Source of the DNA: Syntrophotalea carbinolica DSM 2380
Lineage (GTDB): Bacteria > Desulfobacterota > Desulfuromonadia > Desulfuromonadales > Syntrophotaleaceae
Length of the DNA stretch: 64,000 nucleotides
Reading direction: 5' to 3'
NCBI RefSeq assembly: GCF_000012885.1
Contig: NC_007498.2
Location: forward strand, 1,736,001-1,800,000
Position numbers and translations under genes: made by a program. The notes beneath the pieces were generated by a model that saw nothing but the letters and a program-made list of their open reading frames with translations, did no database searches and was not told the origin of the DNA. This document shows, in pieces, positions 45,193-54,330 of the stretch; the first letter of the stretch is position 1; every line of letters starts with the position of its first letter.

Positions 45193-45836
45193 TGGGTATC
45201 CATTCCAGAGATGGTAGATCCAATATGGTTAGAAACCGCATCCAATATTCGATCAAAAGGATCTGCGACAGGATTCTTGCCGTTTTCATGCTCGTTGTTT
45301 TAAGTCCTGTTTTTCTCATTCTTTCCATTGTCATTAAGGCTGACAACAATGGCCCGGTTCTGTTTAGGCAAAAACGCCTCGGGTATCGCGGAAAGATTTT
45401 TTTCATCTATAAGTTCCGGACGATGGTACCTGGGGCAATCGATCTCAGAAACCCTGACGGCAGTACCTATAATGCCGCGGACGATACGAGGGTAACGAGG
45501 ATAGGGAAGATTCTTCGAACCTCCAGCCTGGACGAGTTGCCCCAGCTTTTCAATATTTTAAAAGGGGACATGAGCTTCATCGGACCCCGCCCGGATCTGC
45601 CTGAATTCTACGAGAAATATACATCGCGTCAAAAACATAAAGTAGATGTCTTGCCCGGGGTAACCGGCCTGGCGCAAATCAGTGGAAGAAATGAAATCTC
45701 TCATGCTGAAAGGATTGAACATGACCTGATTTATATAGAGAGTTATTCTTTGCTTTTAGACCTTAAAATCATATTCAAAACGGTTGTTAATGTCATGTTT
45801 GCCAAAGGCTTATACGTGAGGCAGGATAAAGATTGA
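45192..45836 (+). CDS. Initiating phosphoglycosyl transferase (bacterial sugar transferase, small type)
   Basis: The product has 214 residues. One N-terminal membrane segment (ILAVFMLVVLSPVFLILSIVI, about 29-49) is followed by the catalytic core: PVLFRQKRLG, YKFRTM, SSLDELPQLFNILKGDMSFIGPRP (Asp-Glu dyad at 114-115) and PGVTGLAQISGRN. It transfers a sugar-1-phosphate to undecaprenyl phosphate to start a repeat unit. Its ATG shares one base with the polymerase stop, and AAAGG precedes it. It is one of three such enzymes in this cluster. Confidence 0.88.
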   Translation: MGIHSRDGRSNMVRNRIQYSIKRICDRILAVFMLVVLSPVFLILSIVIKADNNGPVLFRQKRLGYRGKIFFIYKFRTMVPGAIDLRNPDGSTYNAADDTRVTRIGKILRTSSLDELPQLFNILKGDMSFIGPRPDLPEFYEKYTSRQKHKVDVLPGVTGLAQISGRNEISHAERIEHDLIYIESYSLLLDLKIIFKTVVNVMFAKGLYVRQDKD

Positions 45837-45962
45837 ATTTTCCTTTTCACTGATTTAGTGACGACCGGGAAGGCTTGAGAAAACATGGCATAATATAAGG
45901 GTAATGAGGATCGCAGGTCGGTTGTTTTGCGAAGTGTCCGGATTCTCCGGAAAGGGGAAAAC

Positions 45963-46946
45963 ATGTACAAAGTATTTGTGACCGGGCTAGGTGGTTGCGG
46001 TGTCGGCGAGGGGATAGCCAAAGCCTTGATAATGAATAATTATGAGGTGTTTGGCGGCAATAACGAACCGTTTTTTCCGTCCATGCCAAAGCTGACCACA
46101 CCTTTTGTCTTGCCTTCCGCAACGTCTCCGGAATACTTGGCAAAATTGGTGGACATTTGCAAAACTCATCAAATCAAGGCTGTTTATCCAGGCTCGGAAA
46201 TCGAAACCAAAGTGCTGTCTCGAGATCGAAAGGCGTTATTGGCAGAAAGCATCCAGCCCATGGTCAACCGCCCCGAAATCATCACCACTTTCCAAGATTC
46301 GTGGAGCACCTTCAAGACCCTAAAACAATTCGATTTTGTTCATGTCCCTGATACCTTTCTGCCTGAAAATATCAACCACGCTCTTCAGTCCAGCAGTTTT
46401 CCATTCATCATCAAACCGGTTTTCGGACACGGTTCCCAAAACATTCACATCGTGGAAAACGAACAGGAGCTTTCCTTTGTTCTGGACGTCATGGCGAAAA
46501 ACAACATTCCGGTTGTTATCCAAAAAGTGGTAGGGCGGCAGGATCAGGAATATACGGTTGGGGTTTTTTCAGATAAGGATGGACGTGTTATCAGTAAAAT
46601 CGCTATGAAAAGGCGGATGATTGCAGGGGCGACGCTCACAGCCCATATCGATGGGTATGTAGAGATAGAAGATTATTGTGCCAGGGTCGCGGTCGCTCTC
46701 GGTTCGCGGGGTCCCCTTAATATTCAATTGCGCAAGGTCGGAAACGAGTTTTTCATTTTCGAAATCAACCCGAGATTTTCGGGGACCACGCCATTTCGTG
46801 CCATGGTGGGCATCAACGAACCGGATATGATGTATCGCAATTCGATCCTTGGTGAAGCCCTCCCTCCCGCCAGCTATGAAAAAAACAAAATAATCATGCG
46901 CATGTTCCATGAGGTCATGATCGACAAAAAAGATATTTTGCGCTGA
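45963..46946 (+). CDS. ATP-grasp enzyme (carbamoyl-phosphate-synthase-like)
   Basis: The product has 327 residues from the ATG at 45963 with AAAGGGG upstream. The N-terminal preATP-grasp segment is Rossmann-like (VFVTGLGGCGVGEGIAKAL). It is followed by the ATP-grasp domain: FIIKPVFGHGSQNIHIV, VVIQKVVGRQDQEYTVGVF and the Mg-binding ending FIFEINPRFSGTTPFR. Such enzymes ligate a carboxylate to an amine. In polysaccharide clusters they are sometimes linked to amino acid or peptide decoration or to unusual sugar acids. The substrate is unknown. It lies 14 bases before a phosphoesterase gene. Confidence 0.8.
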   Translation: MYKVFVTGLGGCGVGEGIAKALIMNNYEVFGGNNEPFFPSMPKLTTPFVLPSATSPEYLAKLVDICKTHQIKAVYPGSEIETKVLSRDRKALLAESIQPMVNRPEIITTFQDSWSTFKTLKQFDFVHVPDTFLPENINHALQSSSFPFIIKPVFGHGSQNIHIVENEQELSFVLDVMAKNNIPVVIQKVVGRQDQEYTVGVFSDKDGRVISKIAMKRRMIAGATLTAHIDGYVEIEDYCARVAVALGSRGPLNIQLRKVGNEFFIFEINPRFSGTTPFRAMVGINEPDMMYRNSILGEALPPASYEKNKIIMRMFHEVMIDKKDILR

Positions 46947-46960
46947 ACAAGAGGTTCTCC

Positions 46961-47638
46961 ATGCAGATCGGCATCATATCGGATTTACACGCAAACCCGT
47001 TTGCCCTTGAATCAGCGATAGAATATTTTAAATCAAAAAATGTCGAAAAAGTTCTTTGTGCCGGGGATATTGTTGGATACAGCCCTCTTGTCAATGAGAC
47101 GATTGATTTTGTAAAGAAACACAACATTGAATCTATCATTGGAAATCATGATTATTATGTTATGACAGGATGTCCGGAAAAAAAAAGTTGTTTAGTAAGA
47201 GAATGCATCGCCCGGACAAAAGCTATAATCAGTGGTGAAAATCTAAAATTCCTATGGTCTTTGCCTAAACAAAAGTTTGTGGATCTTGAAGGTCATCGCA
47301 TAAAAATTGTTCATGGTAGTCCTTTTAATCTTCTGGAAGAGTACATTTATCCTGACAAGCAGTTCAATCCGGTTGATTATCGGTTAGATGACGAAGACTT
47401 ACTGATATTGGGGCACACTCATCATCAGATGGTGAAAGAGGTGTCGGCTTTCAGCATGGTCAATCCGGGCTCCATCGGCCAACCCCGGGATGCTTACGGA
47501 TTCGCCTGCTTTGCCATCTACGATAGTTCGACAAGGGACATTCGTCTGAGCAGGCTGGAATACGACACCACCCGTATGATTCGCGCTATTGAAAAAGCAG
47601 GTTGGCCGGCGATTCTGATGAAATATTTTTGCAGGTGA
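46961..47638 (+). CDS. Calcineurin-like metallophosphoesterase in the EPS cluster
   Basis: The product has 225 residues. Metal motifs are SDLHANPFAL (D8, H10), AGDIVGYSP, GNHDYYV, VHGSP and LGHTHHQM. The GYSP-containing second motif is typical of the YfcE-like Metallophos_2 branch that hydrolyses phosphodiesters or phosphomonoesters. Base composition is clearly more AT-rich than that of neighbouring genes, suggesting separate ancestry. AAGAGG precedes the ATG. Its position right after the ATP-grasp gene suggests that the two act in one modification step (inference). Confidence 0.8.
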   Translation: MQIGIISDLHANPFALESAIEYFKSKNVEKVLCAGDIVGYSPLVNETIDFVKKHNIESIIGNHDYYVMTGCPEKKSCLVRECIARTKAIISGENLKFLWSLPKQKFVDLEGHRIKIVHGSPFNLLEEYIYPDKQFNPVDYRLDDEDLLILGHTHHQMVKEVSAFSMVNPGSIGQPRDAYGFACFAIYDSSTRDIRLSRLEYDTTRMIRAIEKAGWPAILMKYFCR

Positions 47639-47689
47639 AATCGTGAAGCTTATTTAAACAAATCCTTTTGTCTCCGGGAGGTGGCTTGT

Positions 47690-48805
47690 ATGGCGAAAGT
47701 CCTCATGATCGGCCCCTTCGCAGACACCTTGCGAAATTTCAGGCACAATCTTTTGGGCGAAATGGTCCGCCGAGGGCACCAGGTCTTTGCCTGTGCTCCC
47801 GATGTCGCGCTTGAAGTACAGGAGCAGCTCGCCCGGATGCATGTGAGCTATCAGAATATCCCTCTGGAGCGGGCCGGTATGAACCTTTTTCACGACCTGG
47901 CCAGCCTCCGGGCTCTGGTGCGGATAATCGGACAGATCTCTCCGGATGTGGTGTTTCTGTACAATATCAAACCGGTTGTTTACGGTTCCATTGCCGCCAG
48001 TCTGACAGGCGTACCTATTGTCGGCTCAATGATCAACGGGCTGGGACACTCCTTCTCCTGCGATACATTCAAAAGAAAGATTCTCAACCAACTCGTCCGG
48101 CGTTTGTATAAATTTGCTCTTAATAAAAACGCCAAGGTGTTTTTTCAGAATCCCGATGATCTCAAACTTTTTCTAGAGCTTGGTTTGATTGAAAACCAGG
48201 GCAAGCCCGTTCTGGTTAACGGCTCCGGGGTCGATCTTGCATATTTTTCTCTCCAATCACCGCCGGATGAAATATCGTTTATTTTAATCTCTCGTTTGAT
48301 CAAGGAAAAAGGCATTACCGAATATCTGGAGGCCGCCCGGATCATCAAGGACAAGTATCCTCAAGTCAGATTTCGCCTGGCAGGATGGATAGACGAACAA
48401 CATCGTTCCGTTTCCAGAGAGGAGATTGAACGTTATCAGCGCCTTGAGATAGTGGAGTATCTTGGCAAACTGTCTGATGTGCGGCCTGCAATCGCCGAAG
48501 CTTCGGTTTATGTTCTCCCATCGTATTACCGCGAGGGCATACCCCGAACCTTGTTGGAGAGCATGGCCATGGGAAGGGCGCTGATTACAACAGATTCTCC
48601 CGGTTGCCGGGAAACTGTCAGGGATGGCGATAATGGATTTATGATCCCCGTTCAAGATGTGCCGGCATTGGTTCAAGCCATGGAATCATTCATCCTTCAC
48701 CCCGAGCTGGTAACACGCATGGGGGAAGCAAGCCGAAGAATAGCCGAGGCCCAGTTCGATGAAGCCCAGGTGAATAGACTCATTTTGGATAACTTGTCTC
48801 TTTAG
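47690..48805 (+). CDS. GT4-family glycosyltransferase
   Basis: The product has 371 residues from the ATG at 47690 with GGGAGG upstream; an in-frame GTG lies nine bases earlier. It has a GT-B fold with N-terminal VLMIGPFADTLRNFRHNLL, a middle NIKPVVYGSIAA and the C-terminal donor site EGIPRTLLESMAMGRALITTDSPGCRE (the E-x7-E motif of retaining GT4 enzymes). It is closely similar in layout to the protein encoded at 54331-55446 (shared NIKPV/TIKPV, DVRxAIA and EGIPRT), so the two are paralogues. Relatives often transfer HexNAc residues to undecaprenyl-linked acceptors. Confidence 0.87.
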   Translation: MAKVLMIGPFADTLRNFRHNLLGEMVRRGHQVFACAPDVALEVQEQLARMHVSYQNIPLERAGMNLFHDLASLRALVRIIGQISPDVVFLYNIKPVVYGSIAASLTGVPIVGSMINGLGHSFSCDTFKRKILNQLVRRLYKFALNKNAKVFFQNPDDLKLFLELGLIENQGKPVLVNGSGVDLAYFSLQSPPDEISFILISRLIKEKGITEYLEAARIIKDKYPQVRFRLAGWIDEQHRSVSREEIERYQRLEIVEYLGKLSDVRPAIAEASVYVLPSYYREGIPRTLLESMAMGRALITTDSPGCRETVRDGDNGFMIPVQDVPALVQAMESFILHPELVTRMGEASRRIAEAQFDEAQVNRLILDNLSL

Positions 48806-48972
48806 TCCGGGTTATCGCTTCGAGACGCTAGTTTAAAAGCCTTTCTCCCAGAGGAAGAAGAGATGTTCTATCTCGGCATGGTTGTCCAGTCATTGGAAGC
48901 ATCGCAGCAGCGAATATCTCTCCAGTTACTGGTTGTAGAAATAACATTTTGAATGCATCGAGGTGGTCGACA

Positions 48973-50136
48973 GTGAACCGGAAGTTTCGAATATCTTTTG
49001 TGATTACCGGCCTTGGCTCTAATGGCGCTGAAATGATGCTGTTGAAGTTGTTGTCCAATATCAACCGAGATGTTTTCGAACCTAAAGTCACCTCCCTACT
49101 TGCTTACGCTACACTACGCGAAAAATTTGAACAGATAGGCATTCCGGTCACCGTTCTCGGTTTGAAACCCGGAATCCCTGATCCAAGAGGCCTATTTAAA
49201 CTGATACACATGTTTAGGAAGGATAAACCGCAACTGGTTCAGACGTGGATGTATCATGCCGATCTCGCTGGCGGATTGGCAGCGAAATTGGCAGGAAATA
49301 TTCCAGTCGTATGGAATATTCGTCATAGTAATCTCGATCCTGAGGTTGATAAAAAAACAACTGTGTGGACAGCCAAAGTATGCAGTCGTATATCTTCTGT
49401 TTTGCCTCATAAAATCATATGTTGCGCTGAAAAGGCTAAAAATATTCATGTAAAGCTGGGTTATGACGCTAAAAAAATCGTTGTTATTCCTAATGGTTTT
49501 GATTTGTCTCAATTTTCATTTGACACTCATGCAAAAGATTCAATAAGAGCGGAATTATCCATCCCAAACGATTCGATAGTTATCGGGTTGGTGGCTAGGT
49601 ATCATCCTCAAAAAGACCACGATACCTTTTTTAAAGCTGCGGATTTGCTTAAACGACGTTTTCCCAATGTCCATTTTGTTCTTTGTGGATATGATATTAC
49701 CCGGGAAAATCCTGATCTTCTTCGTTCCATGAGTGGAAAAAACCTTGATGGCTCTGTACATTTGCTCGGTCTGCGAAAGGATATTTCTGCGGTTACGGCA
49801 GCTTTCGATATCGCAACTTCCTCTTCACGTTGCGGAGAAGCCTTCTCCAATACGATAGGTGAGGCGATGGCGTGTGGTGTGCCTGCTGTGGTGACGGATG
49901 TCGGAGATTCGGCTTATATCGTGGGGGAGACAGGCAGGATTATATCTCCGGGTCAGCCAGAGGACTTGTGCCGTGCCTGGCAGGAATTGATCGATCTTGG
50001 GCAGAAGGGTCGTGCCACGTTGGGTGCTCTCGGTCGACAACGCATACAGGACCGGTTCTCTGTTGATAAAATTGCTCGGCAGTATGAAAAAATCTATTCC
50101 GATATCCTTTGTCCGAACATGGAATCTAAAAGCTGA
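48973..50136 (+). CDS. GT4-family glycosyltransferase
   Basis: The product has 387 residues. I choose the GTG at 48973, which has GAGGTGG upstream and starts at the family N-terminus (RKFRISFVITGLGSNGAE); the frame is open back to a TTG at 48949. Features are GSNGAEMMLLKLL near the acceptor loop, HSNLD, IPNGFDLSQF and the donor motif EAFSNTIGEAMACGVPAVVTDVGD. It is probably membrane-associated and adds one residue to the lipid-linked repeat unit. Confidence 0.87.
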   Translation: MNRKFRISFVITGLGSNGAEMMLLKLLSNINRDVFEPKVTSLLAYATLREKFEQIGIPVTVLGLKPGIPDPRGLFKLIHMFRKDKPQLVQTWMYHADLAGGLAAKLAGNIPVVWNIRHSNLDPEVDKKTTVWTAKVCSRISSVLPHKIICCAEKAKNIHVKLGYDAKKIVVIPNGFDLSQFSFDTHAKDSIRAELSIPNDSIVIGLVARYHPQKDHDTFFKAADLLKRRFPNVHFVLCGYDITRENPDLLRSMSGKNLDGSVHLLGLRKDISAVTAAFDIATSSSRCGEAFSNTIGEAMACGVPAVVTDVGDSAYIVGETGRIISPGQPEDLCRAWQELIDLGQKGRATLGALGRQRIQDRFSVDKIARQYEKIYSDILCPNMESKS

Positions 50137-50184
50137 AAACAGGACGTTACAGGTATATCCCATACAAGGAGTATCTCGGCAACC

Positions 50185-51372
50185 ATGAATGCTTCCGCAA
50201 ATTCCGTTCATATACCTTATTCCCGCGTTGTCTGCGACGGTCAGGAACTCGAACTCATACGGGAAGTTCTGGAAAGCGGCTGGTTAACCACTGCCGGGAA
50301 ATGTGCCCTGTTCGAGGAAAAATTCGCCTCTGTCGTCAACGTCGAATTTGCCTGCGCAGTCAATTCCTGTACGGCGGCATTACATCTGGCCCTGGAATCT
50401 CTTGGTGTTGGCCCCGGGGATCGAATCTTTGTTCCAACCATGACCTTTACCGCCACGGCGGAGGTGGTCAGATATCTGGGCGCGGATCCGATTTTTCTGG
50501 ACGTGGAATATGGAACCAGTTTGGTTACTCCCTCCATATTGGAAAAAGCGGTTGCCGATCATCCCGGAGCTAAAGCCCTGATCGTCGTTCATTTCGGTGG
50601 ACAGGCTGCCGACATGCTTGGCGGACAAGGTCCCGGGCTGATGGATATTTGTCGGAGAAATGGAATACGCGTTATCGAGGATGCCGCGCACGCTTTTCCC
50701 GCACGGCAAAAGGAACAGATGGTGGGCAGTATCGGCGATATAACCTGCTTTAGCTTTTACGCCAATAAACCCATAACAACCGGTGAGGGGGGGATGGTTA
50801 CCACCAACGATCCCGAGCTTGCCCGCCGGATAAGACTTATGCGTCTGCATGGAATCGACCGTGATATCTGGAATCGATATACCGCGGATAAACCTTCCTG
50901 GGAATATGACGTACTGGCGCCGGGGTTCAAGTACAATATGCCCGATATCAATGCCGCCATCGGACTGGCGCAACTCGATCGAGCCTATCTTTTACGTCAG
51001 AACAGAGAACGGTGTGCACGTTTCTATTTCGATAAGTTGCAGAATCTCGAGGGTGTTGATCTTCCCGTAATCCTGGATAATTATGAAAATCATGCCTGGC
51101 ACCTGTTTCCCATTATTTTGCAGGATGCGATATCGGTCGATAGAAACGATTTTATCGAACGGATGGCAGCCAGGGGGATTGGTACTTCGGTTCACTACAA
51201 ACCGCTGCACAGGATGTCCTATTACCAGAATCGTTATTCTCTGAACCCAGTCGATTTTCCGAATGCAGAAAAAGTCTGGCGAGGTTGTGTCTCTCTGCCG
51301 ATTTATCCGTCTCTTAACGAGAATGAACTGCAGTATATTTGCTCTTCAATAGAGGATATCCTGAAACACTAA
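50185..51372 (+). CDS. DegT/DnrJ/EryC1-family PLP sugar aminotransferase
   Basis: The product has 395 residues. The family N-terminus (RVVCDGQELELIREVLESGWLTTAGKC) leads to the phosphate-binding NSCTAALHLAL, the cofactor Asp of IEDAAHA and the Schiff-base lysine in FYANKPITTGEGG (K195). HAWHLFPI and SVHYKPLH follow near the C-terminus. It converts a nucleotide-linked keto sugar to an amino sugar such as a 4-amino-4,6-dideoxyhexose. A second member of this family occurs at 57.6 kb. Confidence 0.88.
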   Translation: MNASANSVHIPYSRVVCDGQELELIREVLESGWLTTAGKCALFEEKFASVVNVEFACAVNSCTAALHLALESLGVGPGDRIFVPTMTFTATAEVVRYLGADPIFLDVEYGTSLVTPSILEKAVADHPGAKALIVVHFGGQAADMLGGQGPGLMDICRRNGIRVIEDAAHAFPARQKEQMVGSIGDITCFSFYANKPITTGEGGMVTTNDPELARRIRLMRLHGIDRDIWNRYTADKPSWEYDVLAPGFKYNMPDINAAIGLAQLDRAYLLRQNRERCARFYFDKLQNLEGVDLPVILDNYENHAWHLFPIILQDAISVDRNDFIERMAARGIGTSVHYKPLHRMSYYQNRYSLNPVDFPNAEKVWRGCVSLPIYPSLNENELQYICSSIEDILKH

Positions 51373-51504
51373 GACAGATGATTTCAAGGGATCCGCAGGG
51401 TGGTGGCAGGACCTTGAAGACTCTTTTAAAACAGTCGTACTGGCGGTTTCGTTATTCATCTGTCGTTACAGCGGGAATATCCTCTTTGCCTTGACGGGGA
51501 TTTT

Positions 51505-52932
51505 ATGCTTCTTCGCCATACCGCAGCATATGCCGTTTGCAGAGGACTTCCAGGGGCCCTGAATTTTGTGGCCATTGCCGCTTATACGCGCCTGCTGTCG
51601 CCGGACAACTATGGAAGATATGCTCTCGTCATTGCCGGTGTCGGTTTATTTAATGTCATATTTTTTCAATGGCTTCGCCTTTCTTTATTGCGTTTTCTTC
51701 CTTCCCACCAAGGCCATCCCAAAGGTTTTCTGTCCGCAATTCTCGCGGGATTCAGTTTGTTGATGCTTACAACCGGAGTGATCGGTATTCTCCTGGTGTT
51801 CTTGTGGCCCGATCCCACGTGGCGCGGTCTGATCGGAGTCGCCGTACCTTTGCTTTGGGCCCAGGCATGGTTCGAATTAAATCTGGAACTCGTGCGCAGT
51901 AAGCTCAATCCCGCTCGGTACGGCCTGCTATCAGGTACCAGAGCCTCCCTGGCCCTATGTTTGGGCGTTCTTTTTCTGCTTTGGGGATTAGGAGTTTACG
52001 GCCCGTTGCTGGGTATCCTGATCGGTTTGTTTGTTGCCGGCGTGTGGGTTCCAAGGCAGGAGTGGCGAGAGGTTTTGCCCCGCAATACCGATGGTCTGAT
52101 AAAGGAATTGCTACGCTACGGGCTGCCGCTTACCGCTGCGTTTGCATTAAGCTTTGTGGTCGGCAGTTCGGATCGTTTTCTTATTGCCTGGCTCATTGAT
52201 GACAAGGCCACGGGTGTTTATGCCGCAGGGTACGATATCACTCGTCATCCACTTATTACCTTAATGATGTTTGTGAACCTGGCTGCTTATCCGTTAGCGG
52301 TGCGCGCTTTTGAGCAGCACGGTGTCGAGGCTGCTCGCGGGCAACTGAGGCAAAATGCCGTATTGCTGTTTTCGGTAGCTTTGCCGGCTTCCGTAGGTGC
52401 GGTGATGCTTGCACCCAACATCGGTGGTCTTTTTTTGGGGGAGGCTTTTCGCAGTCGGGCCATTCCGCTTATTCCCTGGGTAGCCGTGGCTTCCTTGATG
52501 GCAGGTATTCGGGCGTATTATTTCGACCTCGCGTTTCAACTGGGGCGCCATACCCTGGTACAGGTGTTTGTCATCGGGTTTGCGGCACTCTTGAATGTCA
52601 TCTTGAACGTCCTGTTTATCCCTGCTTTTGGCATTGTCGGTGCCGCATACGCTACGGTTTTGGCATATGCCTCTTCCATGATTCTCAGTGCTATCGCGGG
52701 TAGAAAATATTTCCCCCTGCCGTTGCCTGTTTTGGAAATGTGCAAAATATCGATGGCCTGTTTGTGTATGGCCCTCTTGTTATGGCCTGTTCGTGGTGTA
52801 ACCGGACTAGCGGGCTTTTTTGCACAGATCGTAATGAGCGCAGTTGTATATGCCTCCATGATGGTGATTTTAAATGTAGCCCATGCCCGGGAGAAATTGA
52901 TGCTTTTCTGGAAGGAAAGGGCGCGTCTTTGA
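51505..52932 (+). CDS. Wzx-type polysaccharide flippase (MATE/MOP superfamily)
   Basis: The product has 475 residues with about twelve to fourteen hydrophobic helices. It has the Polysacc_synt/PST pattern: LLSPDNYGRYALVIAGVGLFN near the N-terminus and SSDRFLIAWLIDDKATGVYAAGYDI at the start of the second half. It moves undecaprenyl-linked repeat units across the inner membrane. No strong ribosome-binding site precedes the ATG. Confidence 0.85.
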   Translation: MLLRHTAAYAVCRGLPGALNFVAIAAYTRLLSPDNYGRYALVIAGVGLFNVIFFQWLRLSLLRFLPSHQGHPKGFLSAILAGFSLLMLTTGVIGILLVFLWPDPTWRGLIGVAVPLLWAQAWFELNLELVRSKLNPARYGLLSGTRASLALCLGVLFLLWGLGVYGPLLGILIGLFVAGVWVPRQEWREVLPRNTDGLIKELLRYGLPLTAAFALSFVVGSSDRFLIAWLIDDKATGVYAAGYDITRHPLITLMMFVNLAAYPLAVRAFEQHGVEAARGQLRQNAVLLFSVALPASVGAVMLAPNIGGLFLGEAFRSRAIPLIPWVAVASLMAGIRAYYFDLAFQLGRHTLVQVFVIGFAALLNVILNVLFIPAFGIVGAAYATVLAYASSMILSAIAGRKYFPLPLPVLEMCKISMACLCMALLLWPVRGVTGLAGFFAQIVMSAVVYASMMVILNVAHAREKLMLFWKERARL

Positions 52933-53039
52933 TGGTGTGAAAAGATTATTTCCAGGTTTTACGGATATTCGTCAAAACTCTGCAGAGAAATGGGGCGATG
53001 ATACAATAAATACAAGATTCGGGAAGGTGTGTCATAGAT

Positions 53040-53070
53040 AGTGTGCATCCGGAAACTCAGGATGCACACT
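53040..53070 (+). terminator. Hairpin downstream of the flippase gene, probable terminator
   Basis: AGTGTGCATCC (53040-53050) pairs perfectly with 53060-53070 around a nine-base loop. Only TTTT follows some bases later, so termination may be partial. It lies 60 bases before the next gene. Confidence 0.45.
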
Positions 53071-53132
53071 ATGTAGTTTTCATAAGGCGAAAGGGCCGTT
53101 TCCGGGTGAAAACTGGATAGAAAGGAAGCCTG

Positions 53133-54242
53133 ATGATGAATGATAAGTCCGAACTCGTCGCGGTGTTCCTGCCTTCATTGCGTGGAGGTGGTGCGGAACG
53201 TGCCATGCTCAATCTCGCCGAGGGGTTTCTTGAAGAGGGGGTAAATGTCGATTTGGTGTTGGCGCAGAAAGAAGGCCCTTATCTCCAGCGGGTTCCTCAA
53301 GGCGTATCGCTGATCGACCTTCATGCCCCGCGGATACGATACGCCATTGGGAGCCTTAAATCCTACCTGGCCCATAAACGTCCCATGGGGCTGATCTCGT
53401 CTATGGATCATACCAATGTGGCCTCCCTGGTTGCTCGCAGGTTGGCTCGAGTCCCGACTCGTATCGTGGCAACTCTGCACAATACCATGTCTATTAAAAT
53501 GAAAGATATGCCAGGATGGCGCCGCATGCTGGTTCCTCGTATTTTGAGAGGGGCTTACCGCAGCGCTTCAGCGGTGGTTGCCGTATCTCAAGGGGTGGCC
53601 GATGATGCCGCAAAGGTGACAGGGTTTCCCCTTAAGCGGATAAACGTGATTTACAACCCGGCTATCACTCCCGAATTGCTTACCAGAGCTTCTGAGCCCC
53701 TGGATCATCCCTGGTTTAAAAGCGGAGAACCGCCAGTCCTTCTGTCGGTGGGGCGTTTAACCGAGCAAAAGGATTACGGTTTGCTTGTTCGAGCCGTAAA
53801 AAGAGTACGTGAATCCTTGCCTGTACGCTTGATCATCCTTGGGGAAGGAGAGGAACGTGTATCTCTGGAGCAGCTTGTTACGGACCTTGACCTTCAGGAC
53901 AGCGTTGCACTGCCGGGGTTTGTATCCAATCCTTATGCCTACATGCGGCATGCAGCCATGTTTGTCCTGTCCTCGCGCTGGGAGGGGTTGTCCATGGTCC
54001 TTATCGAAGCCATGGCTGTGGGGGTACCGGTGGTGTCCACGAACTGCCCGAACGGGCCTTTTGAAGTCCTTAAAGGCGGGGAACTCGGCTCGTTGGTGCC
54101 GGTGGGAGATTTGTCCGCCTTGACGGAGGCTATTCTTGGCGTCCTTGAAGGAAGAGTGCGTTCCCCCGGCGACCTCGATCTCGGTCGCTTTCAAAAGGAG
54201 CAGGCGGTCCGGTCCTACCTGAAACTACTCAGGGGGGATTGA
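53133..54242 (+). CDS. GT4-family glycosyltransferase
   Basis: The product has 369 residues with AAAGGAAG before paired ATG codons. The acceptor-side LRGGGAERAMLNLAEGF motif, the nucleotide-site SVGRLTEQKDYGLLVRAVK, the GEGEER loop and the donor motif SRWEGLSMVLIEAMAVGVPVVSTNCPNGP identify a GT4 enzyme of the WbnK/PimB-like type. It should add a residue to the growing repeat unit in the cytoplasm. Confidence 0.87.
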   Translation: MMNDKSELVAVFLPSLRGGGAERAMLNLAEGFLEEGVNVDLVLAQKEGPYLQRVPQGVSLIDLHAPRIRYAIGSLKSYLAHKRPMGLISSMDHTNVASLVARRLARVPTRIVATLHNTMSIKMKDMPGWRRMLVPRILRGAYRSASAVVAVSQGVADDAAKVTGFPLKRINVIYNPAITPELLTRASEPLDHPWFKSGEPPVLLSVGRLTEQKDYGLLVRAVKRVRESLPVRLIILGEGEERVSLEQLVTDLDLQDSVALPGFVSNPYAYMRHAAMFVLSSRWEGLSMVLIEAMAVGVPVVSTNCPNGPFEVLKGGELGSLVPVGDLSALTEAILGVLEGRVRSPGDLDLGRFQKEQAVRSYLKLLRGD

Positions 54243-54330
54243 TGCGCTGAGGGAAAGCCTGGGGCTGGTACGCAAAATCGGAAAGTTTTGGTTGTAGGGT
54301 TCAAGCTTCGATAGTGGTGAGAGGCTTTTT

